From: Limnohabitans sp. Rim8
Lineage (GTDB): Bacteria > Pseudomonadota > Gammaproteobacteria > Burkholderiales > Burkholderiaceae_C
Assembly (NCBI RefSeq): GCF_945869175.1
Contig: NZ_CAMBNZ010000008.1
Span: 1-46,422, forward strand
DNA length: 46,422 nt
Direction: 5' to 3'
The translations under genes were made by a program, and so were the position numbers. Below are positions 36,667-45,262 of the stretch, piece after piece (position 1 is the first letter of the stretch; the number at the start of each line of letters is the position of its first letter). The notes under the pieces were generated by a model that saw only the letters and a list, made by a program, of their open reading frames with translations, made no database searches and was not told where the DNA came from.

Positions 36667-37803
36667 TCAGCGCACGCCGGCGGTGAACTTCACCTGGGTG
36701 CCTTCGCGAACCATTCCTGTGCTGGCCGTGAGCACCTGTGTACCCTCGGTCAAGCCTTGCACCTCGACCCAAGTTAAGGTGATGTTGTCCTTTGTTTGTT
36801 CGGTTCGGGTACCCGTTTGAACCGTGATGTGCTTGACTTGTTCACCATCAATCACCTGCACATAGGGTTGGGGTTTGTCGGTCCGCACGCTGGACAAAGG
36901 AATGGCGAGCGCCCGCAGGCTTCGGGTGCCCAAATGGCCTTGCGCAAAAAGCCCTTGTCTCAAACCAACTTCTCCGGCGATGCCCATGTAGACCAACACA
37001 TTGCGGCTGCCCGCCTGAGTGCTGGGGCTGATGCGCAACACCTTGGCCGTGACGTCTTCTTCGATGCCTTCGATGTTCATTTTTGCACGCATGCCTGGGC
37101 GCACCAAGCTGGCGTCAGCGGCGGGCAAGGCGACTTCGAGTTCGAGCTGACTCAGGTTGACGACCTCCACAATCCGGCCGTCCAGGGCCATCCGCTCGCC
37201 CGGCTGCGCCAAGCGTTGGGCCACTTGACCGCTGATGGGGCTGCGAACGGTGGTGTCGTCCATGGTTTTGCGGGTTACATCGAGCGCTGCCAAGGCAGCC
37301 ATGTGGGTGGCCTTGGCGCCGTTCAAGCTCGCCGCGGTGTTTTGCAAAGCGGTTTGAGAGATGAAACCCTGGTCCACCAAGGCCTTGTTGTTGTCGTACT
37401 GTTTTTGCGCAATTTCCACCTGTGCCCAGGCCGCGTCGGCCTGTTGTTTGGCTTGGCGCTCTCGCGCTTGGTATTCGGTGGGATCAATCCGTGCGATCAC
37501 TTGGCCCGCCTTGACAGGGTCGCCTTCGCGTACCGTCATGTCCATCAGCTCACCCGCCGCGCGGGCCTTGACCATGGCGCTTTGTGTCGCTTTGAGCGTG
37601 CCGGAAACGGGCAAGTCCAGCACCATGTCCATGGCTTGGACCTTGATGACATCGCTGGGGCTCAATTCGATCGTGCTGCCTGCGGGTGCCTTGGTTTTGA
37701 TGGCCGTGTCGGTCGTTGGGCGTGGGTTCATCCAACGCACACCGCCAGCCAACAAGGCCACAGCGGCGATGGCGCAAAGGATCCAAAGGGTTGATTTTTT
37801 CAT
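36667..37803 (-). CDS. efflux RND periplasmic adaptor (membrane fusion protein)
   Basis: The 378-residue protein has an N-terminal membrane anchor (LWILCAIAAVALLAGGV, no lipobox). A lipoyl half-motif follows (VKARAAGELMDMTVREGDPVKAGQVIARIDP), then an alpha-helical hairpin (about 110-170; REEx-type coiled coil AKQQADAAWAQVEIAQKQYDNNKALVDQGFIS) and the second half-motif TVRSPISGQVAQRLAQPGERM. C-terminal beta-barrel and membrane-proximal domains complete it. It bridges the RND pump to the TolC-type channel. It follows tetR by 18 bases, so tetR-mfp-rnd is probably one transcript. Confidence 0.94.
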   Translation of the reverse strand: MKKSTLWILCAIAAVALLAGGVRWMNPRPTTDTAIKTKAPAGSTIELSPSDVIKVQAMDMVLDLPVSGTLKATQSAMVKARAAGELMDMTVREGDPVKAGQVIARIDPTEYQARERQAKQQADAAWAQVEIAQKQYDNNKALVDQGFISQTALQNTAASLNGAKATHMAALAALDVTRKTMDDTTVRSPISGQVAQRLAQPGERMALDGRIVEVVNLSQLELEVALPAADASLVRPGMRAKMNIEGIEEDVTAKVLRISPSTQAGSRNVLVYMGIAGEVGLRQGLFAQGHLGTRSLRALAIPLSSVRTDKPQPYVQVIDGEQVKHITVQTGTRTEQTKDNITLTWVEVQGLTEGTQVLTASTGMVREGTQVKFTAGVR

Positions 37804-37821
37804 GGCGGTTTGTGACAGAAA

Positions 37822-38484
37822 TCAGACGCTTGTGTGGGGCCCGCTGAGGGCCAAGCCACGCACCAACAACTGGGCGTGTTGAGAAATAAAAGCTTCCGGG
37901 TCAATCTGTTCATGACTCGGGCTGCAAGGTCCCATGGAGTGTTTCCACATGACCAAAAAGATCAAAGGCGACATGACGGAATGCAGGGCCAGTTCCACGT
38001 TCACCGGGCGGAATTCCGCTTGGTCGATCCCTTTTTGCAAAGCATTGCGCACCAACGCGTGACCCGGCTCGATCACTTCGACCCGGTAAAACTGGGCCAG
38101 TTCCGGAAAGTTGCTGGCCTCGCTCATCACCAGTTTGGAGATGCCCGAAGCCTTGGTGGCGCCGTAGCGGTGCCACCACTGCAGCATCATCCACTCCAGC
38201 AATTCGCTGCAACTGCCCTGAAAACTGGCCACTTCGGCCGCCCCTTGAGTCACTGGCTCCACGAGGCTGGCCCGCACCACGGCCTTGAACAGGTCTTCTT
38301 TGCTGGGAAAGTACAAAAACAGCGTGCCCTTGGACACGCCGGCCCTGGCTGCCACCTCTTCGACGCGGGTCGCGGCGTAGCCTTTTTCCACGAACAAATC
38401 CAAGGCTGCTTCGAGCAATTCGCCCGGGCGGTCTTGTTTTCGGCGTTCGCGTTTGTGAGGTGGGAGGGCGTCGACGGAATTCAC
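37822..38484 (-). CDS. TetR/AcrR family repressor of the efflux operon
   Basis: The protein is 220 residues from GTG 38482-38484. The N-terminal helix-turn-helix is clear: LLEAALDLFVEKGYAATRVEEVAARAGVSKGTLFLYFPSKEDLFKAV (about 23-70). The C-terminal ligand-binding domain (to about 205) contains ISKLVMSEASNFPELAQFYR, as in TetR_C regulators of RND pumps. Longer in-frame starts upstream would run through the operator and are not family-like. A 14-base inverted repeat lies 14 bases before the start codon, which suggests autoregulation together with the adaptor and pump. The inducer is unknown. Confidence 0.9.
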   Translation of the reverse strand: MNSVDALPPHKRERRKQDRPGELLEAALDLFVEKGYAATRVEEVAARAGVSKGTLFLYFPSKEDLFKAVVRASLVEPVTQGAAEVASFQGSCSELLEWMMLQWWHRYGATKASGISKLVMSEASNFPELAQFYRVEVIEPGHALVRNALQKGIDQAEFRPVNVELALHSVMSPLIFLVMWKHSMGPCSPSHEQIDPEAFISQHAQLLVRGLALSGPHTSV

Positions 38485-38497
38485 AAGGTATTTAATG

Positions 38498-38511
38498 ACT
38501 GACTGGTTAGT
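38498..38511. promoter_or_regulatory. probable TetR operator
   Basis: The sequence ACTGAC-TG-GTTAGT is an inverted repeat with half-sites ACTGAC and ACTAAC (five of six positions match). It lies just upstream of the tetR start, where binding would block transcription of tetR-mfp-rnd. This is inferred from position and symmetry. Confidence 0.6.
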
Positions 38512-38573
38512 ACTGTACGCTTTAGGCCACGCGCTCGTCAAGGCGCTGGCGTACAAAAGGCGTTGCCCCAACG

Positions 38574-38595
38574 AAAAAGGGGCCAAGGCCCCCTT
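38574..38595 (-). terminator. rho-independent terminator of gcdH
   Basis: On the minus strand a GC-rich hairpin (GGGGCC / GGCCCC, realistically four pairs closed by a CCTTGG loop) is followed by five T. It lies about 20 bases after the gcdH stop and separates gcdH from the tetR-efflux transcript. Confidence 0.75.
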
Positions 38596-38615
38596 GCTTG
38601 TGTCCTGCCCACAGC

Positions 38616-39812
38616 TCAATAAAAGGCTTGCAAGCCGGTTTGGGCGCGACCCAAAATCAAGGCGTGTACGTCGTGCGTGCCTTCGTAGGTGTTCACGGTT
38701 TCCAGGTTGATCATGTGTCGGATCACATGGTATTCATCGTGGATGCCATTGCCGCCATGCATGTCGCGAGACATGCGGGCGATGTCCAGTGCCTTGCCGC
38801 AGCTGTTGCGCTTGATCATGCTGATCATTTCGGGCACGGCCTTGCCCTCGTCCATCAGGCGGCCCACACGCAAGCAGGCTTGAAGGCCCAAGGTGATTTC
38901 GGTTTGCATGTCGGCCAGTTTCTTTTGGATCAACTGGTTTTGTGCCAAAGGACGACCAAATTGAGTCCGGTCCAAGGTGTACTGACGGGCGCGGTGCCAG
39001 CAATCTTCCGCGGCGCCCAATGCGCCCCAAGCGATGCCGTAGCGGGCCTTGTTCAGGCAACCAAAGGGGCCTTTGAGGCCGTTGACGTTGGGCATCAGGT
39101 TCTCGGACGGTACGAACACGTCGTCCATCACGATCTCGCCTGTGATGCTGGCCCGCAGACTCATCTTGCCTTCGATCTTGGGGGCAGTCAGGCCTTTCAT
39201 GCCTTTTTCAAGGATGAAGCCATGGATGGCTTCCTGGCCGCCGACGGAGCCATCTTCGTTTTCGAGCTTGGCCCAGACCACGAACACATCGGCGATCGGC
39301 GCATTGGTGATCCACATCTTGGCGCCCTTCAAGATGAAACCGCCGTCTACCGGCTTGGCACGCGTGATCATGCTGGCCGGGTCCGAGCCGTGGTTGGGCT
39401 CGGTCAGGCCAAAGCAGCCCACCCACTCGCCAGTGGCCAGTTTGGGCAGGTATTTTTGGCGTTGGGCTTCAGAGCCGTATTCGTTGATGGGGTGCATCAC
39501 CAGCGAGCTTTGCACGCTGATGGCGCTGCGGTAGCCGCTGTCTACACGCTCGACTTCGCGGGCGATCAGGCCATAGGCCACATAACTCAGACCCGCGCAG
39601 CCGTGGCCCTCGATGGTGGAGCCCAAAAAGCCCATGGCACCGGCTTCGTTCATGATCTCGCGATCAAATTTTTCGTGGCGGGCTGCTTGCAGCACGCGGG
39701 TTTGCAGGCGTTCCTGGCAAAAAGTGTGGGCCGCTTCCACGATGGCGCGCTCGTCATCGGAGAGCTGCTCGCTCAGCAAAAAGGGGTCGTTCCATTGGAA
39801 AGTGGGTTTCAT
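38616..39812 (-). CDS. gcdH: glutaryl-CoA dehydrogenase
   Basis: GcdH is an FAD enzyme that oxidises and decarboxylates glutaryl-CoA to crotonyl-CoA in lysine, tryptophan and glutarate breakdown. The 398-residue acyl-CoA dehydrogenase has [73 protein letters not shown] and the catalytic E377 in [17 protein letters not shown]. The last block and the overall sequence are diagnostic of the glutaryl-CoA branch. CAGGAG precedes the ATG. It is divergent from a LysR gene with repeated half-sites in the 102-base spacer. Confidence 0.95.
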   Translation of the reverse strand: MKPTFQWNDPFLLSEQLSDDERAIVEAAHTFCQERLQTRVLQAARHEKFDREIMNEAGAMGFLGSTIEGHGCAGLSYVAYGLIAREVERVDSGYRSAISVQSSLVMHPINEYGSEAQRQKYLPKLATGEWVGCFGLTEPNHGSDPASMITRAKPVDGGFILKGAKMWITNAPIADVFVVWAKLENEDGSVGGQEAIHGFILEKGMKGLTAPKIEGKMSLRASITGEIVMDDVFVPSENLMPNVNGLKGPFGCLNKARYGIAWGALGAAEDCWHRARQYTLDRTQFGRPLAQNQLIQKKLADMQTEITLGLQACLRVGRLMDEGKAVPEMISMIKRNSCGKALDIARMSRDMHGGNGIHDEYHVIRHMINLETVNTYEGTHDVHALILGRAQTGLQAFY

Positions 39813-39828
39813 CGGTTATCTCCTGGGT

Positions 39829-39893
39829 CTATTCAGATCAAGTTGCCATTGTTGGCATTTCATGAATAGTTGTCTAATATTGATTACCTATTC
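39829..39893. promoter_or_regulatory. repeated CTATTC/GAATAG half-sites between gcdH and lysR
   Basis: The AT-rich spacer 39813-39914 contains CTATTC at 39829-39834, GAATAG at 39864-39869 and CTATTC at 39888-39893. The second and third form an exact inverted repeat; the first and second form another with a longer gap. A LysR-type regulator divergent from its target often binds such multiple sites. The pairing is seen directly; binding is inferred. Confidence 0.5.
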
Positions 39894-39914
39894 GTCAATA
39901 CATATTTTATATTC

Positions 39915-40802
39915 ATGGAATTTCGTCATCTGCGTTATTTTTTGATGCTCGCTGAAGAGTTGCATTTTGGCCGAGCCGCTCAGCGCCTGGCGATTTCGCA
40001 GCCCCCTTTGAGCCTGAACATCCAGCAGCTCGAAGCCTCGGTGGGGGCGACATTGTTCAACCGCAACAGCCGCGGGGTGCAGCTCACCGCAGCGGGCATG
40101 GCTTTTGTCCCGGCCGCGCGGGCTTTGCTCGCGCAAGCCAGTGCTGCCGCGCGTGAGGCGCGGGATGTGGCCGAAGGCCAATCCGGGCAATTGCAAATCG
40201 GCTTTGCCGGGACCATGTTGTACTGCGGCTTGCCTCAAATCCTGCGCCAGTTCCAGGTCAGCCACCCGCGTTTGCGATTGGTCCTGCGTGAGTTGAGCTC
40301 ATCGGAACAATTGTCTGAGCTGCTGCGCGATCGGCTCGATGTGGGCTTTGTGCACACGCCCCGAGTCCCACCGGGCTTTGAGCAGATTTTGGTGGCCAGT
40401 CAACCCTTGGTGGCGTGCTTGCCAGCCAGTCATCCTTTGGCAGGGGCCGTCAGCCTGAGTTTGGAGGAGCTGATCGGGCAAGACCTGGTGGTGGTGTCTC
40501 GCACCGTGTCGCCCGATTACCACGAGCGCATCTTGATGCTGTGCGAACAGGTGGGCTGGATGCCCCAGGTGGTGCACGAGTTGCGCCACTGGTTGAGCGT
40601 GGTGTCTTTGGTCTCGCAGGGCCTGGGCGCGGCGCTGGTGCCGCAGGCCTTACAACAGTCGGCTTTGGCCGGTGCAGTGTTTGTGCCGCTGAAAGCGGTG
40701 GATGTGCGTTACGACACCCGCTGCCTGTGGCGCAGCGACCGAGACCAGACTGCGCTGGGGGATTTTGTGCAGGCGGTGCAAGCTGGGGTGGTGGGCGGCT
40801 GA
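39915..40802 (+). CDS. LysR family transcriptional regulator, probable regulator of gcdH
   Basis: The 295-residue protein starts MEFRHLRYFLMLAEELHFGRAAQRLAISQPPLSLNIQQLE, the winged helix-turn-helix of LysR proteins. An effector domain follows (LQIGFAGTMLYCGLPQILRQF and RLDVGFVHTP), of the BenM/CatM-like branch that senses small carboxylates or CoA-pathway intermediates. I used ATG 39915; upstream codons in frame are in AT-rich promoter DNA. Its divergent position beside gcdH suggests it controls glutaryl-CoA breakdown, perhaps with glutarate or glutaryl-CoA as effector; this is inference. Confidence 0.92.
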   Translation: MEFRHLRYFLMLAEELHFGRAAQRLAISQPPLSLNIQQLEASVGATLFNRNSRGVQLTAAGMAFVPAARALLAQASAAAREARDVAEGQSGQLQIGFAGTMLYCGLPQILRQFQVSHPRLRLVLRELSSSEQLSELLRDRLDVGFVHTPRVPPGFEQILVASQPLVACLPASHPLAGAVSLSLEELIGQDLVVVSRTVSPDYHERILMLCEQVGWMPQVVHELRHWLSVVSLVSQGLGAALVPQALQQSALAGAVFVPLKAVDVRYDTRCLWRSDRDQTALGDFVQAVQAGVVGG

Positions 40803-40832
40803 TAATGCACCGCATATTGGAGAGGAAGCGAC

Positions 40833-41366
40833 ATGACAGAAACCTTGGTTTTGGGCGGCGGCTGCTTTTGGTGCACCGAGGCGGTGTATGTGAAGGTGCG
40901 AGGTGTGACCGATGTCGAGTCGGGTTACTGCAATGGTCAAACCCTTTCACCCACTTACGAAGACGTTTGCACGGGGCGGACCGGGCACAACGAGGTGGTC
41001 AAGCTGGCCTACGACCCCGAGCAGGTGAGCCTGCGCGAGCTGCTGGAAGTTTTCTTTGTGATCCATGATCCCACCACGCTCAACCGCCAGGGCAACGACA
41101 CGGGAACCCAATACCGCAGTGGCATTTACTTCACCCGCCCCGAGCAAGCAGAGGAGGCGCGCGCCTTGATCGCCGAGTTGACAGCGGCCCAAGCCTTTGG
41201 CCGACCCATCGTGACCGAGGTGTTGGCACTCTCCAATTACAGCGCGGCCGAGGACTACCACCAGGACTTTTTTGAGCGCAATCCCTATCAAGGTTATTGC
41301 ATGGCTGTGGCTGCGCCCAAGGTGGACAAGTTCAGGAAAACCTTTGTGCGTCTGGTGCGCGAGTGA
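40833..41366 (+). CDS. msrA: peptide-methionine (S)-S-oxide reductase
   Basis: MsrA repairs oxidised methionine using a catalytic cysteine. The 177-residue protein has the active site GGCFWCTEAVY with C11, the GYCNGQTLSPTYEDVCTGRTGHNEVV region, HDPTTLNRQGNDTGTQYRSGIY and a C-terminal recycling cysteine C156 in PYQGYC. There is no signal peptide, so it acts in the cytosol. GGAGAGGAAG precedes the ATG. It is 30 bases after the LysR gene and upstream of two small exported proteins and a TonB receptor. Confidence 0.96.
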   Translation: MTETLVLGGGCFWCTEAVYVKVRGVTDVESGYCNGQTLSPTYEDVCTGRTGHNEVVKLAYDPEQVSLRELLEVFFVIHDPTTLNRQGNDTGTQYRSGIYFTRPEQAEEARALIAELTAAQAFGRPIVTEVLALSNYSAAEDYHQDFFERNPYQGYCMAVAAPKVDKFRKTFVRLVRE

Positions 41367-41448
41367 GAATGTCTGCCGCCGGTGTCGTAAGATGCCCCGT
41401 GTGAACCCATCCGCACCTACCGAATCACCCATCGCCCAAAGAAAACCC

Positions 41449-41688
41449 ATGAAAAAAATTGCTTTTTTCCTTGCCGCCATGAGCTTGTCTTGGGGGGCAT
41501 TTGCTCAACACAGCAACAAAGACGTTCAGGAAGACATTGCCCGACACCGTGCCATGGCCGAAGCCCACGAGGCGGCGGCCAAATGCCTGGAGTCCGGTCA
41601 AAAGCCGGCCCAGTGCACCAAAGAGCTTCAAACCGCCTGCAAGGGCTTGGCGCTGGGCAAGTACTGCGGCATGAAGCACGCGCATTGA
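41449..41688 (+). CDS. small exported four-cysteine protein of unknown function
   Basis: The 79-residue precursor starts with a clear signal peptide (KKIAFFLAAMSLSWGAFAQ), leaving about 59 mature residues. The mature part is helical and charged, with four cysteines (C46, C56, C64, C73) and a His-containing tail (KHAH). That pattern could form two disulfides or a metal site in the periplasm. I do not recognise a family. It lies 82 bases after msrA and 25 bases before a His-rich protein, in front of a ZnuD-like TonB receptor, which makes metal handling a reasonable guess. In-frame codons upstream overlap msrA and are not signal-like. Confidence 0.8.
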   Translation: MKKIAFFLAAMSLSWGAFAQHSNKDVQEDIARHRAMAEAHEAAAKCLESGQKPAQCTKELQTACKGLALGKYCGMKHAH

Positions 41689-41713
41689 TCCACTGCTGTT
41701 CACATAACCTCTC

Positions 41714-42124
41714 ATGAGTTTGCCGCGCTCTCGCCTGCCCAGCTGGCTGAGTATCCTGCTGGTGGGGGCCTTGCTGTGGGCCCCGCTTTGGGGGTATCTG
41801 CACGGCATTGAACATGGCTTTGAACTCGGGAATCGGCAGGCGCTCACGGCCCCTGCTGGGCAGCATGAGGCTCATGTGCATGCTGCGCACACGCAGGATC
41901 AACATCAACACCAAGGGCACTCAGACAGCTTGGGCCATGAGGCCGACTCCGATCTGTGCCGTGTGCTGGATCACCTGTCCCAAGCCGAACGGCTCATTGC
42001 AACGAGCGCACCGGGCTTGGCCCCGATGGTGGCCATGGCGGCCCCCATATTTCGCGATTATTCTTTTATTGACCAGCCCCTCTGGTCTCCCGCGCAGGCC
42101 CGTGCCCCGCCTGCGCTGATTTGA
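41714..42124 (+). CDS. membrane-anchored His-rich protein (DUF2946-like)
   Basis: The 136-residue protein has one N-terminal hydrophobic helix (about 11-29, LSILLVGALLWAPLWGYLH), then a cluster of eight histidines between residues 51 and 75. CRVLDHLSQAERL and a Pro/Ala-rich end follow. Short proteins of this layout (DUF2946 group) are often found next to TonB receptors and metal genes. The His cluster suggests Zn or Cu binding in the periplasm; this is inference. No convincing ribosome binding site precedes ATG 41714. The TonB receptor starts 78 bases downstream. Confidence 0.78.
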   Translation: MSLPRSRLPSWLSILLVGALLWAPLWGYLHGIEHGFELGNRQALTAPAGQHEAHVHAAHTQDQHQHQGHSDSLGHEADSDLCRVLDHLSQAERLIATSAPGLAPMVAMAAPIFRDYSFIDQPLWSPAQARAPPALI

Positions 42125-42148
42125 ATCCCTGATCCCGTCTAGTTGTTT

Positions 42149-42165
42149 TTCCGCCTTGGGCGGAA
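42149..42165 (+). other. perfect hairpin in the TonB receptor leader
   Basis: TTCCGCC and GGCGGAA form a seven-base perfect stem with a three-base loop, 37 bases before the receptor ATG. The T-run lies on the wrong side for an intrinsic terminator on the plus strand. It may be an attenuation or mRNA-stability element; no known riboswitch is recognisable. Confidence 0.35.
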
Positions 42166-42202
42166 GGCGCTGGCTTGTTCCTGTTTTTCAAATCACATCC
42201 TC

Positions 42203-44212
42203 ATGACACATTCTTTTCAGCTTTCGGCCTTGGCTTATGCCTGCTTGGCCACTTTGTCTTTTTCAAATGCTTGGGCGCAAAGCGACGCACCGGGTGTACC
42301 CAATGAAATCGTCATCACCGGCAACCCCTTGGGACGCGACACCACCACCGTGCCTGTAAGCACCTTGGGCCGCGCCGACCTGCTCGAACGCGGGCAAAAC
42401 ACTTTGGGCGAAACCCTGAACGGCTTGCCCGGCGTGTCGAGCACTTACTTTGGCCCCAACGCCAGTCGCCCTGTCATTCGTGGGCTCGATGGCGACCGCA
42501 TCCGGGTGTTGAACAACAGTGCCTCCAGCCTGGACGCCTCTGCGCTCAGCTACGACCACGCGGTGCCGCTGGATGTCTTGTCCACCGACCGCATCGAGGT
42601 CTTGCGCGGCCCGGCCGCCTTGCTCTATGGCGGCAGCGCCGTGGGCGGCGTGGTCAATGTGATCGACAACCGCATCCCACGCGCGCCGGTCTCAGGCGTT
42701 CTGGGCAAAGCCCAGTTGCAAGCGGGCACAGGCAACGACGAGCGCAGTGTGGCCGGTTTGGTGGAGGCTGGCAACGAACGGTATGCCTTGCACCTGGACG
42801 GTTTTAACCGCCGCACTGGCGATGTCCGGGTGCCGGTGTCGCTCGAATGCACGAAACCCGGCTCGCCTGCCAACGCCCGGCGCATCTGCAACTCGGCCAG
42901 CACCGCCCGGGGTGGTGCTTTGGGTGCCAGCACCTTCTGGGACCATGGCTATTTGGGTGCATCGGTCAACACCTACCAAAGCGATTACGGCACCGTGGCC
43001 GAAGACGAAGTGACGATTGGCATGAAGACCAACCGCTATGCGCTGGAGGGCCAAGTGCGCCAACTGCCGGGCTGGTTTAACAGCGTCAAAGCCCGCCTGA
43101 GCCACACCGATTACCAGCACACCGAGTTTGAGGGCGCGCAAGCGGGCACCGTGTTTGCCAACAAGGGCCAGGACTTGCGCATCGAGGCGCGGCACCGTCC
43201 AGTGGCGGGGTGGCAAGGCGTGGTGGGTGTGCAGACTGAATCGAGCCGCTTTTCTGCGGTGGGCGATGAAGCCTTTGCTCCCTTCAGCCGCACGCGCAGT
43301 CAGGCTGTTTTTGTGCACGAAGAGTTGCCCACCCCCTGGGGCCAAGTCACGGCAGGTGCGCGTTGGGAGTCGGTGCGCGTTGAATCCTTGGGCAACACCG
43401 ACTTGCCCCGTTTTGATGAGGCCATCGGCGCCAAGAAATTCACACCCTTCAGCGTGGCCGCCGGGGCGGTCTTCAAGCTGTCGTCTACCTGGTCTGTGAC
43501 CGGCAATGCAGCCGTCACACAGCGTGCGCCCAAAGACTATGAGTTGTTTGCCAATGGCCCGCACCTGGCCACCAACGCTTGGGAAATCGGCCAGAAAGAC
43601 CTGGGTTTGGAAAAGTCCAAGAGCCTTGATGCGGGCGTGCAGTGGAAGTCTGGCCACGACAGCTTGAATGTGACGGCCTTTGCCAGCCAATTTGCCAACT
43701 ACATTGGCCTGATGAACACGCAGGACGTTGAGGACGATTTGCCCGTGCAGCGCTACCAAGGCGTCAAGGCACAATTCAAGGGTCTCGAAGCCAGTGGCCG
43801 ACAGCGCTTGTGGCAAGGCACATCAACCCTTGATTTGGACTGGCGTGCCGACATGGTGCGTGCCACCCAAAGCAGCACGGGTGAGCATTTGCCACGCATT
43901 GCGCCCATGCGTGTGGGCGCCACGCTGGTGTATGGCCAAGGCCCCTGGCGCGCTAAGGTGGGCGCCGACTGGCATGCCGAGCAAAAGCGTGTGCCCGAAG
44001 GCAGTGTGGCCACGGGGTCTTATACCTTGGTCAACGCCAGCGTGTCTTACCGTCAGAAGCTGGACACCACGGTCTTGAACTGGTTTGCCCGCCTGGAAAA
44101 CCTGACCGACCAATTGGCTTACAGCCCCAGCTCCATCCTCACGAGCACCGCTTTTGGCAAGTCGCCCTTGCCGGGACGCAGCTTCAAGTTGGGTGTTCAG
44201 GCCACCTTCTGA
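42203..44212 (+). CDS. TonB-dependent outer-membrane receptor, ZnuD-like
   Basis: The 669-residue protein has a signal peptide (1-26, ending AWAQ), a possible TonB box (NEIVITG, 34-40) and a plug domain with LGETLNGLPGVSSTYFGPNASRPVIRGLDGDRIRVLNNSASSLD and RIEVLRGPAALLYGGSAVGGVVNVIDNRIP. A 22-strand barrel follows, ending GRSFKLGVQATF. The plug wording closely resembles ZnuD, the zinc or heme receptor of Neisseria and relatives. An extracellular loop carries two cysteines (LECTK and RRICN), also seen in that group. Two preceding small proteins rich in Cys and His support metal uptake. I found no clear Zur box. Zinc is the best guess; the substrate is not proven. Confidence 0.88.
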   Translation: MTHSFQLSALAYACLATLSFSNAWAQSDAPGVPNEIVITGNPLGRDTTTVPVSTLGRADLLERGQNTLGETLNGLPGVSSTYFGPNASRPVIRGLDGDRIRVLNNSASSLDASALSYDHAVPLDVLSTDRIEVLRGPAALLYGGSAVGGVVNVIDNRIPRAPVSGVLGKAQLQAGTGNDERSVAGLVEAGNERYALHLDGFNRRTGDVRVPVSLECTKPGSPANARRICNSASTARGGALGASTFWDHGYLGASVNTYQSDYGTVAEDEVTIGMKTNRYALEGQVRQLPGWFNSVKARLSHTDYQHTEFEGAQAGTVFANKGQDLRIEARHRPVAGWQGVVGVQTESSRFSAVGDEAFAPFSRTRSQAVFVHEELPTPWGQVTAGARWESVRVESLGNTDLPRFDEAIGAKKFTPFSVAAGAVFKLSSTWSVTGNAAVTQRAPKDYELFANGPHLATNAWEIGQKDLGLEKSKSLDAGVQWKSGHDSLNVTAFASQFANYIGLMNTQDVEDDLPVQRYQGVKAQFKGLEASGRQRLWQGTSTLDLDWRADMVRATQSSTGEHLPRIAPMRVGATLVYGQGPWRAKVGADWHAEQKRVPEGSVATGSYTLVNASVSYRQKLDTTVLNWFARLENLTDQLAYSPSSILTSTAFGKSPLPGRSFKLGVQATF

Positions 44213-44292
44213 TGGCCAGCGTAGTGTCATTGAAGGCGATGCTACGTGGTTTCCGCCATCTGTGACGGCGGGTCCAACGGGATAATCAGAGC

Positions 44293-45249
44293 ATGAACCT
44301 TGATCATCCCGTTCTTTCTTCGCTTTTGCCGGTGGCGCTGTTGATCCTGATTGGTTTTGTGGCCGGCAAGGCCCAACTGGTGCGGGGGGAGTCGGTGCGC
44401 GATTTGTCCAATCTGGTGTTTCTGGTTTTGACCCAGGCCCTGCTGTTTCGGACCATGAGCAGCGTGCACATCGAGCAACTCGATTTCAAACCTGTGTTGC
44501 AATATTTTTTGGTGGGCGGGGCCTTGTTTGTGGCCATGCTCTGGATCTATGGGGGCAACAGCCGGGCCTCGGTGCTGGCACTGGCCAGTATTTTCAGCAA
44601 CACCTTGATGATTGGCGTGCCCCTCATCGGTTTGGCTTATGGGCAGGAGGGTCAGGTGTTGCTGTTCACCTTGATCTCGTTGCATGCCTTGGTTTTGCTG
44701 AGTTTGGCAACCTTGGTGCTGGAGTTGCAAGTGGCCCAGGAAGAGGCGGCCTTGTCTGGGGAGCGACGTGCCATTTGGCGCACCGTGGCCTCGGCGGTGC
44801 GCAACGCCATCATTCACCCAGTGCCACTGCCCATTTTGATGGGCTTGGCCTATGCCCAAACGGGCTGGGGTCTGCACCCGGTGGTGGAGCGGCCTTTGGC
44901 CTTGCTGGGCAGCGCTTTTGGCCCCGTGGCGCTGGTTTTGGTCGGCATCACACTGGCATTGACCTCCATCGGCCAGCAAATGTCATTGGCCATTCGACTG
45001 TCTTTGGTCAAAACCGTGGTTCATCCCATGTTGATGTGCGCGGTCGGTTATGGCTTGGGCTTGCGTGGATTGAACTTGACGGTCATGACCGTGGTGGCGG
45101 CTTTGCCCATCGGTGCCAATGTGTTTTTGTTTTCGCAGCGTTACCGCAAAGAGGAAGATTCGGTGACGGCGGGCGTGGCCGTATCCACCGCCATGGCCAT
45201 GGTGACCGTGACGGTGGTCATGGCGGTGCTGCCCTTGCTGCCCGCTTGA
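44293..45249 (+). CDS. AEC (auxin efflux carrier) family transporter
   Basis: The 318-residue membrane protein has about ten helices in two halves. LPVALLILIGFVAGKAQLVRGESVRDLSNLVFLVLTQALLFRTM opens the first and LMGLAYAQTGW starts the second, with ASIFSNTLMIGVPLIGLAYGQEG as the family block and AALPIGANVFLFSQRYRKEED near the end. AEC proteins export or take up organic acids such as malonate or malate; the substrate is not predictable. It converges with pdxH, with 13 bases between the stop codons. Confidence 0.92.
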   Translation: MNLDHPVLSSLLPVALLILIGFVAGKAQLVRGESVRDLSNLVFLVLTQALLFRTMSSVHIEQLDFKPVLQYFLVGGALFVAMLWIYGGNSRASVLALASIFSNTLMIGVPLIGLAYGQEGQVLLFTLISLHALVLLSLATLVLELQVAQEEAALSGERRAIWRTVASAVRNAIIHPVPLPILMGLAYAQTGWGLHPVVERPLALLGSAFGPVALVLVGITLALTSIGQQMSLAIRLSLVKTVVHPMLMCAVGYGLGLRGLNLTVMTVVAALPIGANVFLFSQRYRKEEDSVTAGVAVSTAMAMVTVTVVMAVLPLLPA

Positions 45250-45262
45250 GCGGACCGCAGGT

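Noticed and set aside
44213..44292. Two short inverted repeats after the TonB receptor (CGTAG/CTACG and CCGCC/GGCGG), considered as a terminator
   Set aside because: Stems are only five bases and neither is followed by a T-run, so termination is not supported.
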